Below, one piece after another: positions 1 to 4,970 of a DNA stretch of 6,389 nucleotides (position 1 is its first letter; every line of letters starts with the position of its first letter). The notes beneath the pieces were generated by a model that was not told the DNA's origin, made no database searches, and saw only the letters and a program-made list of their open reading frames with translations. The stretch is from Candidatus Woesearchaeota archaeon (GTDB lineage Archaea; Nanoarchaeota; Nanoarchaeia; Woesearchaeales; CALCXY01), in assembly GCA_030751555.1 (NCBI GenBank), contig JASMFX010000049.1, forward strand, positions 1 to 6,389, in the 5' to 3' direction. Both the position numbers and the translations under genes were made by a program.

Positions 1-1292
1 TGAACAGTCTCTTCACTAAGATTAATCTCAATTCTTTCTTTGACCGTAATATTAAAAATATCACCCACAGCAATATGTTTGGAATCATTGGCTGTGATAA
101 AAGTAAAGAACACCCCAGTAAGATTTATCTCAGGGATAAAAGTAACAATGTCTTGATTAAAGACCATCTCCAATCCAATAACCTCTAACCCAGAGTAATT
201 GAGCATAGCACTATCAGGGTCTTCAAAATAATTACTTAGATTGAGACTTATATTCTCATTTTTATAAACAAGGAGATCTGGTATTTTCTTACTTGCTAGA
301 GGGGGGATCTCAGTCACATTGCGAGCCTTCTCTACCTTATAGGTTAAGAAATCCAATTCCAACCGAGCATTGTCTAGCTCTACAATCAATGCCAAATCTG
401 AACTATTCTCCCGGGAGAAAACACAACTCTCAATACATTCCTTGTCAAATATTCTTACCTTCTCAATAAAATCAGCCTCAACACTTGCTGTAGAAGACTC
501 ATGCAATTCAATAAATGCATTTTCTAAACTCAGGTTATAATCAACATACTTAATCTGTGCACTAACAGTATTGTTATCTGAAGCATCATAGAGACCTTTG
601 TAAAGATACAATAGTTCATTCCACTGCCCTGCACTGGCTGATAAATTCTGAAGATTACAACATTGTTCATCTCCCCTACAAAAAACCGTTGAGCTCCCAT
701 CCTGCTCAGCATACACCTCCCAAACAGTGCACAGCCTTGACTCATCAACAAGCCAATTAAACATCGTTTTTTCAACAGTGATATCTATTATGCCCTTCTC
801 TGTCTCAATTCCATCATCATTATCATCGTAAATAGTTCCTTTTCGATAGTCCAGAGCCAAATCTATCTTCCTTGCATCCTTATCACTCTCATTTGCATAA
901 ACCTCTACATCCCCTGGCTGAGCAATAGCAATTCCATCATCAACTTCCTCTCTACTATCCAAAACCAATCTCCTTGTTCTATCAGCCTCTAGATAAACCT
1001 TTGCTGATCCCTCTCCTAATAATCTTCCTGAAAAACGTAAACTGCTCAACCCTTCCCCAAGATCCAGATAATACACACTAGAATTCTGAAATGTGAGATT
1101 GTAGTCTTTTGTATATGTAAACGTATCAAACACAACAAAGCCAGTTATCTGGCTATTAAAAAAAAGCAGAACTCCTGCAATCAGAATCACAAAACCAAGA
1201 ACAAGATATAACCAAAAATACTTTTTGTTGAAGAGCCTTTTTTCTAGAGTAATCTCTCTAAATCTCTCTAATTTAGCCTCTTTTTCCTTCAT
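1..1292 (-). CDS. Membrane-anchored extracellular protein with cadherin-like domain (3' end missing)
   Basis: The gene reads leftward from ATG 1292 and stays open for 430 codons to the window edge, so its C-terminus is missing. Residues 1-23 are charged and rich in Lys, Arg and Glu. Residues 24-46 form one strongly hydrophobic segment, followed by ITGFVVF (49-55). This suggests an uncleaved signal anchor with the remainder outside the cell. Residues 156-163 (DDNDDGIE) resemble an EF-hand or thrombospondin type-3 calcium loop. From about residue 336, the pattern IPDLLVYKNENISLNL, then YFEDPD, then FTFITANDS matches a cadherin-like/dystroglycan-type beta-sandwich. I count 15 N-X-S/T sequons after the membrane segment, consistent with N-glycosylation. 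Cysteines at 188, 205, 211, 212, 286 and 290 could form disulfides. The upstream frame closes at a TAA near 1351, and ATG 1292 is the best start, with no Shine-Dalgarno. It is probably a surface or adhesion protein; its exact role is unknown. Confidence 0.85.
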   Translation of the reverse strand, partial: MKEKEAKLERFREITLEKRLFNKKYFWLYLVLGFVILIAGVLLFFNSQITGFVVFDTFTYTKDYNLTFQNSSVYYLDLGEGLSSLRFSGRLLGEGSAKVYLEADRTRRLVLDSREEVDDGIAIAQPGDVEVYANESDKDARKIDLALDYRKGTIYDDNDDGIETEKGIIDITVEKTMFNWLVDESRLCTVWEVYAEQDGSSTVFCRGDEQCCNLQNLSASAGQWNELLYLYKGLYDASDNNTVSAQIKYVDYNLSLENAFIELHESSTASVEADFIEKVRIFDKECIESCVFSRENSSDLALIVELDNARLELDFLTYKVEKARNVTEIPPLASKKIPDLLVYKNENISLNLSNYFEDPDSAMLNYSGLEVIGLEMVFNQDIVTFIPEINLTGVFFTFITANDSKHIAVGDIFNITVKERIEINLSEETV

Positions 1293-1316
1293 ATCTGCTA
1301 AATTTCTACTATTTTC

Positions 1317-1329
1317 CTTACATTGTAAG
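1317..1329. promoter_or_regulatory. Palindromic operator-like site, proximal copy
   Basis: CTTACATTGTAAG is a dyad of two 6-bp arms (CTTACA/TGTAAG) around a central T at 1323. It sits between the TATA-like box and the ATG of the surface-protein gene, overlapping or just upstream of the predicted transcription start. A homodimeric repressor bound here would be expected to block transcription. A longer copy lies exactly 42 bp away. The cognate regulator is not in this window and I cannot name its family. Confidence 0.55.
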
Positions 1330-1335
1330 TATTCA

Positions 1336-1343
1336 TTAATAAA
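1336..1343 (-). promoter_or_regulatory. TATA-like box for the surface-protein gene
   Basis: The minus strand reads TTTATTAA here, 44-51 nt upstream of the ATG at 1292. Archaeal transcription normally begins about 25 nt downstream of the box, so the start would lie near 1313-1316, giving a leader of about 20 nt. The box is less canonical than the others in the window. It lies between two copies of a palindrome, which supports a regulated promoter. Inference from position and composition only. Confidence 0.4.
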
Positions 1344-1356
1344 AGTAACGAATAAT

Positions 1357-1373
1357 TACTTACATTGTAAGTA
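1357..1373. promoter_or_regulatory. Palindromic operator-like site, distal copy
   Basis: TACTTACATTGTAAGTA is a dyad with 8-bp arms around a central T at 1365. It shares CTTACATTGTAAGTATT with the proximal copy. The centres are 42 bp apart, about four helical turns, so dimers on both sites would face the same side of DNA. This copy lies upstream of the TATA-like box, so the pair brackets the core promoter. It could instead bind an activator. Confidence 0.55.
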
Positions 1374-1451
1374 TTATCTAGCTAAAAAGCATGAGAAAAA
1401 ACCATCAAATATCACTCCAAATATTCCAAATTAAGCCCATTTTGTGTAAAA

Positions 1452-1461
1452 CTTAAATAAT
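1452..1461 (+). promoter_or_regulatory. TATA-like box ahead of the possible ncRNA
   Basis: CTTAAATAAT resembles the window's other TATA boxes. Counting about 25-27 nt downstream puts the transcription start at 1481-1483, exactly at the 5' arm of the inverted repeat TGCATCC. That coincidence is the main reason to propose an RNA gene here. The box is too far from PAN's ATG for a leaderless start, and PAN has its own box. Confidence 0.35.
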
Positions 1462-1480
1462 ACCACCTCTTTCTAGCTTA

Positions 1481-1551
1481 TGCATCCAATGAGCGAAGTG
1501 AACACCGTCTAAGCGAAAGCTGTGAAGAAGTGAGTAACTGCCGAGGATGCA
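1481..1551 (+). ncRNA. Possible structured small RNA with a kink-turn-like terminal stem (C/D-box-like)
   Basis: A perfect 7-bp inverted repeat, TGCATCC (1481-1487) and GGATGCA (1545-1551), closes a 71-nt unit. Inside the stem lies AAT-GA on the 5' side and GA on the 3' side. That gives a three-nucleotide bulge and tandem G-A pairs, the core pattern of a kink-turn recognised by L7Ae. The interior loosely follows archaeal C/D-box guide RNA layout: a degenerate C box ATGAGCG (1489-1495), 13 nt, D'-like CTAA (1509-1512), a small hairpin AGC-GAAA-GCT (1512-1521), C'-like GTGAAGA (1522-1528), exactly 12 nt, and D-like CCGA (1541-1544). The boxes, especially C, deviate from RUGAUGA/CUGA, so this may be a divergent RNA, another structured RNA, or a dispersed repeat. 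It is not a tRNA because there is no T-arm. Confidence 0.3.
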
Positions 1552-1588
1552 ATTCCTTTGATTACACCAGACCACAGGGATGCAAACC

Positions 1589-1596
1589 TTTAAATA
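1589..1596 (+). promoter_or_regulatory. TATA box for PAN
   Basis: TTTAAATA is centred about 28 nt upstream of ATG 1621. With the usual spacing, transcription would start at or within a few bases of the ATG, predicting a leaderless mRNA. This agrees with the absence of a Shine-Dalgarno sequence; the bases before the ATG are an A run. Confidence 0.65.
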
Positions 1597-1620
1597 TTCA
1601 TTACACACAAGTACAAAAAA

Positions 1621-2757
1621 ATGGCAAATAGCAAAATTGATGATGTTGTATACAGTTATGCAACAGATCTAAGCCAACTGGAAGAGGAAAATCGAGTTCT
1701 GAAAGAAACAGTAGAAAATCTTAGAGAAGAAATTACTAAACTAAAACAAGCACCATTAATGGTCTGCGAACTAAAAGACATTATTGGCAAAAATGCGATT
1801 GTTAAGATTCCTAACGGAAGCTCATTTTTCGTTAATATCTCAGAAGACTGTGAAAAAATACTCCCAGGAGATACTGTTCTAGCAGAGCAAAAGAATCTTA
1901 ATGTTATCAAGAAAATCCCAACCCACAAAACCTTTGATGTAGAGAAATTCGTAATTATTGATAAGCCCAATGTCAAGTGGGACATGGTAGGAGGCCTAAA
2001 GAGACAAGTCGAAGAGATTAAAGAAGTCATAGAGCTTCCATTAAAAAAGCCAAAACTCTTCAAGAAAGTGGGTATTGATCCTCCAAAAGGAATCCTCCTG
2101 CATGGACCTCCAGGAACTGGAAAAACACTGCTAGCTAAAGCAGTAGCATCATCTACTAAATCAACGTTTATTGAGATTGTAGGCTCTGAGTTAGTTCAAA
2201 AATTCATAGGTGAAGGAGCAAAATTAGTGAAAGAAGTCTTTGACCTAGCAAGAGAAAAAGCACCTTCAGTAGTCTTTATAGATGAGCTTGATGCTTTAGC
2301 CGCAACCAGAATAGACGTGGGAACCTCTGGAGAGAGAGAAGTCCAGAGAACATTCATGCAATTGTTGGCAGAAATAGATGGATTCAAAAGCCTAGATAAT
2401 GTTAAAATCATAGGCTGTACTAACAGAAGAGACATCCTAGATCCTGCTATCCTTCGTCCTGGTAGATTAGACAGACACATCAAAGTGGATATTCCTGGCG
2501 ATGAGGGAAGACAGGAAATACTAAGAATCCATACAAAGAAAATGAAATTAGATTCCAAATGCAATCTAAAAAAGATTGTCAGCGAAATGAAAGAATTTTC
2601 AGGAGCAGAAATTCATGCAGCATGTACTGAAGCAGGTTACTTTGCAATCCGTGAGAACAGAACTAAAGTCAAAAAGGATGATTTCACAAAAGCTGTCAAA
2701 AAAGTAAAGGAAGAGGAAAACCTTCTAGGCCAAGATTATCTGAAGATGTTTGGCTAA
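1621..2757 (+). CDS. pan: Proteasome-activating nucleotidase (PAN), AAA+ ATPase
   Basis: This is the hexameric cytoplasmic ATPase that unfolds substrates and feeds them into the archaeal 20S proteasome. In order it shows: an N-terminal coiled coil (about 16-43); Pro45 at the linker, where the family has a structurally important proline; an OB-fold domain (about 47-100); and the AAA+ module. Motifs are Walker A GPPGTGKT (162-169), pore loop KFIGEGAK (194-201), Walker B VVFIDELD (217-224), sensor 1 Asn268, arginine fingers Arg279 and Arg282 in ILRPGRLDR, and [20 protein letters not shown] in the lid. At 378 residues it is shorter than typical PAN (about 400-430), mainly in the N-terminal extension. 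The tail is Met-Phe-Gly, where PAN usually has hydrophobic-Tyr-X for docking on the 20S ring. GCTNRRD replaces the more usual ATNR sequence. No proteasome subunit gene is in the window. Confidence 0.95.
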   Translation: MANSKIDDVVYSYATDLSQLEEENRVLKETVENLREEITKLKQAPLMVCELKDIIGKNAIVKIPNGSSFFVNISEDCEKILPGDTVLAEQKNLNVIKKIPTHKTFDVEKFVIIDKPNVKWDMVGGLKRQVEEIKEVIELPLKKPKLFKKVGIDPPKGILLHGPPGTGKTLLAKAVASSTKSTFIEIVGSELVQKFIGEGAKLVKEVFDLAREKAPSVVFIDELDALAATRIDVGTSGEREVQRTFMQLLAEIDGFKSLDNVKIIGCTNRRDILDPAILRPGRLDRHIKVDIPGDEGRQEILRIHTKKMKLDSKCNLKKIVSEMKEFSGAEIHAACTEAGYFAIRENRTKVKKDDFTKAVKKVKEEENLLGQDYLKMFG

Positions 2758-2787
2758 GCTCGAGCTGCCTGATTTTATTACGCAAGA

Positions 2788-2795
2788 TTTAAATA
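2788..2795 (+). promoter_or_regulatory. TATA box for the M29 aminopeptidase
   Basis: TTTAAATA is identical to the PAN box and is centred about 25 nt before ATG 2817. It lies inside the 59-bp gap after PAN, so the aminopeptidase can be transcribed on its own, probably as a leaderless mRNA. Read-through from PAN is also possible because no strong terminator is visible. Confidence 0.6.
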
Positions 2796-2816
2796 CTACT
2801 TCCAAGTTGAGCAATC

Positions 2817-3890
2817 ATGGTTGATCCGAGAATAGTTAAGTTGGCAGAAATTCTGACCAATTATTCTATTGTTATTAAAAAGGGAAGCCTCATTGAAGTA
2901 AACGCTGCTGTAAATGCAGCTCCACTAGCCCTCGAAGTTATGAAGAACATTCTAAAAAAAGGCGCTTATCCTAAAATGAATGTGGGACTTCCTGGTCAGC
3001 ACTATACTTATTTTAAATATGCAAGCGATGAGCAGCTTAAGCATTTTCCAGAATTAGCATTGTATGAGGCCAAAAAAGTTGATGGCTCTATTGGTATAGG
3101 AGCTCCTGTTAACACACGAGAGCTAACAAGTATTGATCCTGCTAAGCTATCCTTACGAAGAAAAGTTACAAGACCAATCACTGATGCGTTTTTAAAGAAA
3201 AATAACTGGGTTATTTTCCAATTTCCCACAAATGCAATGGCCCAAGATGCAGATATGTCTTTAGAAGAATTTGAAGATTTTGTCTATGGCTGCTGTAATG
3301 TAGATTGGAAAGCAATGGAAGAAAAGCAAACCAAATTAAAGAAATTAATGGATGACGCAGAAACAGTGCAGATCCTGGCTAAAGATACTGATCTCAAATT
3401 TAGTATTAAAGGGAGAACCTCAATAAAGTGCTGCGGAACACGCAACATGCCTGATGGAGAAGTGTTTATGGCTCCTGTAGAAGACACAACAGAAGGCCAC
3501 ATATCCTATACCTATCCCACTATCATGGGTGGTAGAGAGATTGATGGGATAAAACTATGGTTTGAAAAAGGAAAAGTCATCAAAGCCACTGCCACAAAAA
3601 ACGAAAACTTTCTCCAAAAAATGCTAGATACAGACGCTGGCGCTAGGTATATAGGGGAGTTTGGTGTTGGAACGAATTATAATATCACAAAATTTGTTAA
3701 ACAAATTCTTTTTGATGAGAAAATAGGAGGAACTATCCACCTTGCTTTGGGCATGGCCTATAAGGAAGGAGGAGGCAAAAACAACTCAGCCCTGCACTGG
3801 GACATGATTAAAGACTTGAGAAAAGGCGGAAAGATACTTTTTGATGGTAAGGTTATTCAGGAGAATGGAAAATTCACCTTTAAACTATAA
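2817..3890 (+). CDS. M29 family metallo-aminopeptidase (AmpS/AmpT type)
   Basis: This enzyme removes N-terminal residues from peptides using two metal ions in the cytoplasm. The N-terminus (DPRIVKLAEILTNYSIVIKKG) is typical of the M29 family. The expected metal-site and catalytic residues are present: Glu215 in NMPDGEVF, Glu281 in GEFGVGTN, His308 in GTIHLALG, and His327 and Asp329 in LHWDM; Tyr315 follows the HLALG motif as expected. Residues were assigned by comparison with recalled Staphylococcus AmpS and Thermus AmpT motifs. At 357 residues it is slightly short of the usual 360-410 but intact, with no signal peptide or membrane segment. The ATG is supported by the TATA box about 25 nt upstream. 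It follows PAN on the same strand and could trim peptides released by the proteasome. Its last 11 bases overlap the end of the convergent M24 gene. Substrate preference cannot be read from the sequence. Confidence 0.92.
   Translation: MVDPRIVKLAEILTNYSIVIKKGSLIEVNAAVNAAPLALEVMKNILKKGAYPKMNVGLPGQHYTYFKYASDEQLKHFPELALYEAKKVDGSIGIGAPVNTRELTSIDPAKLSLRRKVTRPITDAFLKKNNWVIFQFPTNAMAQDADMSLEEFEDFVYGCCNVDWKAMEEKQTKLKKLMDDAETVQILAKDTDLKFSIKGRTSIKCCGTRNMPDGEVFMAPVEDTTEGHISYTYPTIMGGREIDGIKLWFEKGKVIKATATKNENFLQKMLDTDAGARYIGEFGVGTNYNITKFVKQILFDEKIGGTIHLALGMAYKEGGGKNNSALHWDMIKDLRKGGKILFDGKVIQENGKFTFKL
3880..3890. other. 11-bp convergent overlap of M29 and M24 gene ends
   Basis: The M29 stop TAA occupies 3888-3890 and the M24 stop lies at 3882-3880 on the other strand, so the last codons of each gene are read from both strands. 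There is no room for an intergenic terminator. The 3' ends of both transcripts must extend into the opposite gene, giving complementary RNA ends. Confidence 0.85.
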
Positions 3891-4929
3891 TAAGTTTCTT
3901 TGACGTTTTTGTCAATACCTTACACTTTCCATTAACCAAGTAAACATCATCCTCTATTCTGATACCATACTTCTTGCTGTATACTCCAGGCTCAACAGTA
4001 AACACCATGCCATCTTTCAAAACCTCCTTGGATAGAGGCCCAAGATTTGGTCCTTCATGAATCTCAACACCAATTCCATGTCCAAGACCATGAGTAAATT
4101 CCTTACCAAGCTCTTTTTCAGCAAAACTAAAAATATCTGAAGCTCTTACACCTGCTTTACAGAGCGTAATTGCCTTTGTTTGAACTCTTAATACTTTTTC
4201 ATACAAAGCCATTTGCCTATTGGAACACCTACCAAGAAAAACAGTCCTTGTTATATCCGAACAATAGCCCTGATACTTAACCCCAAAATCAATTATACAA
4301 AATCCATTCAGTAGCTTACCACTCGTCGGATCATGATGGGGGAAACCAGCATGCATACCTGAAGCCACAATAGGTGGAAATGCCAATCCACAACCATGTT
4401 TTCGAGTCTCTGTTTCCAAATATAATGCAACATCCTTTTCAGATCTAAACCCTTTCAATTTTCGAATGCATCTTTGCAGAATAACATCAGTTATCCTGCA
4501 AGCCTTCTTTATTTTTTGCAATTCTTCCTTTGTTTTAACGCTCCGAATCATTTTTAAATCCTTTGCAAAGTCCTTAAACCTACTTTTATCAAACTCTTTT
4601 TTTATTCGGGAAAATTCCCTCAAAGAAAGCATATCTTTATTGATTCCAATCACTTTTGACTTGCCTAGCTTCTTACCAAACTGTTTTTTCCAGGATCTTT
4701 TTTTTAATTTGACAACCCCAACTCTAGAAACTAATCTCATCCGCTCATATTCAAAGCCAGGAACCGCCAGAAAAGGTTTTCCATAAGCAGGAACAGCTAA
4801 AAGCCCATGTTCTGCATCAACCCCGCTCAAATAAAAGGAGTTAGGATCTCTTTTTGACAGAGAAGTATTAATCAAAAGCAATAGATTAACCTTCTTATCT
4901 CTTAACTTATGCTGCAATTCAAATAGCAT
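3880..4929 (-). CDS. pepQ: M24 family Xaa-Pro peptidase (prolidase/aminopeptidase P-like)
   Basis: This is a cytoplasmic metallopeptidase that cleaves the bond before proline in Xaa-Pro dipeptides or peptide N-termini. Residues 1 to about 125 form the creatinase-type N-terminal domain (for example NSFYLSGVDAEHGLLAVP), and about 130-349 the 'pita-bread' catalytic domain. All five metal ligands are visible: Asp214 (IIDFG), Asp225 (CSDITRT), His284 (GLGHGIG), Glu313 (TVEPGVY) and Glu326 (RIEDDV). The supporting histidines are His198 (GFPHHDP) and His291 (EIHE). Its length, 349 residues, is close to Pyrococcus prolidase (about 348). The N-terminal domain argues against methionine aminopeptidase. 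Whether it is a strict dipeptidase or an aminopeptidase P is undecided, so the symbol is tentative. It diverges from the M16 gene across 41 bp and converges on the M29 gene with an 11-bp overlap. Confidence 0.92.
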   Translation of the reverse strand: MLFELQHKLRDKKVNLLLLINTSLSKRDPNSFYLSGVDAEHGLLAVPAYGKPFLAVPGFEYERMRLVSRVGVVKLKKRSWKKQFGKKLGKSKVIGINKDMLSLREFSRIKKEFDKSRFKDFAKDLKMIRSVKTKEELQKIKKACRITDVILQRCIRKLKGFRSEKDVALYLETETRKHGCGLAFPPIVASGMHAGFPHHDPTSGKLLNGFCIIDFGVKYQGYCSDITRTVFLGRCSNRQMALYEKVLRVQTKAITLCKAGVRASDIFSFAEKELGKEFTHGLGHGIGVEIHEGPNLGPLSKEVLKDGMVFTVEPGVYSKKYGIRIEDDVYLVNGKCKVLTKTSKKLIIV

Positions 4930-4940
4930 AGAACAAAAAT

Positions 4941-4949
4941 TATTTAAAC
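4941..4949 (+). promoter_or_regulatory. TATA box for the M16 peptidase (crossed divergent promoter)
   Basis: TATTTAAAC is centred about 26 nt upstream of ATG 4971, predicting a leaderless transcript. It is identical to the sequence at 4953-4961, 12 bp away. That second copy is only about 14 nt from this ATG, too close to direct a start upstream of it, so I assign it to the opposite gene. Confidence 0.55.
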
Positions 4950-4952
4950 AGG

Positions 4953-4961
4953 TATTTAAAC
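4953..4961 (-). promoter_or_regulatory. TATA box for the M24 peptidase (crossed divergent promoter)
   Basis: On the minus strand this reads GTTTAAATA, centred about 28 nt upstream of the M24 ATG at 4929, the leaderless spacing seen at other genes here. The box lies nearer the M16 start than the M24 start, beyond the box assigned to M16. The two promoters therefore interlock. Confidence 0.55.
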
Positions 4962-4970
4962 CTATCAGTT

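Larger units (their letters stand above)
1293..1620. other. 328-bp intergenic region without a supportable protein gene
   Basis: This gap separates the divergent surface-protein and PAN genes. From left to right it holds the leader and paired palindromes of the surface gene (to 1375), then an AT-rich stretch without visible structure (1376-1450). Next come a TATA-like box (1452-1461), a possible structured RNA (1481-1551), a second GGATGCA heptamer (1578-1584) and the PAN TATA box (1589-1596). Short ATG frames such as the 21-codon one at 1390 lack codon bias or family resemblance and are not called. Confidence 0.7.

Noticed and set aside
530..775. 81-codon minus-strand open frame
   Set aside because: It lies in another frame of the surface-protein gene, whose reading frame has clear domain features throughout.
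1317..1373. Start of a CRISPR array
   Set aside because: Only two short, self-complementary copies exist, with about 25-30 bp between them and no further units or cas genes. The promoter position fits an operator better.
1225..1434. 69-codon plus-strand open frame with two LHCKY-like repeats
   Set aside because: It overlaps the start of the surface-protein gene in antisense, and the peptide repeats merely reflect the two DNA palindromes. No family resemblance.
1481..1551. Possible tRNA, given a 7-bp terminal stem and 71-nt length
   Set aside because: There is no T-arm GGTTC-like sequence, no D-arm pattern and no 5-bp anticodon stem with a 7-nt loop.
1656..2564. Antisense open frames of 135 and 122 codons across PAN
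   Set aside because: Shadow frames opposite a strongly conserved AAA+ gene; composition is typical of reverse-strand readings.
2757..2766. 10-bp perfect palindrome AGCTCGAGCT at the PAN stop, followed by T-rich GATTTTATTA, as a terminator
   Set aside because: The palindrome has no loop to form a usable hairpin and the T tract is weak and interrupted. It is probably chance, so no terminator is called.
4466..4786. 106-codon plus-strand open frame
   Set aside because: It runs opposite the N-terminal half of the M24 peptidase and shows no recognisable motif.
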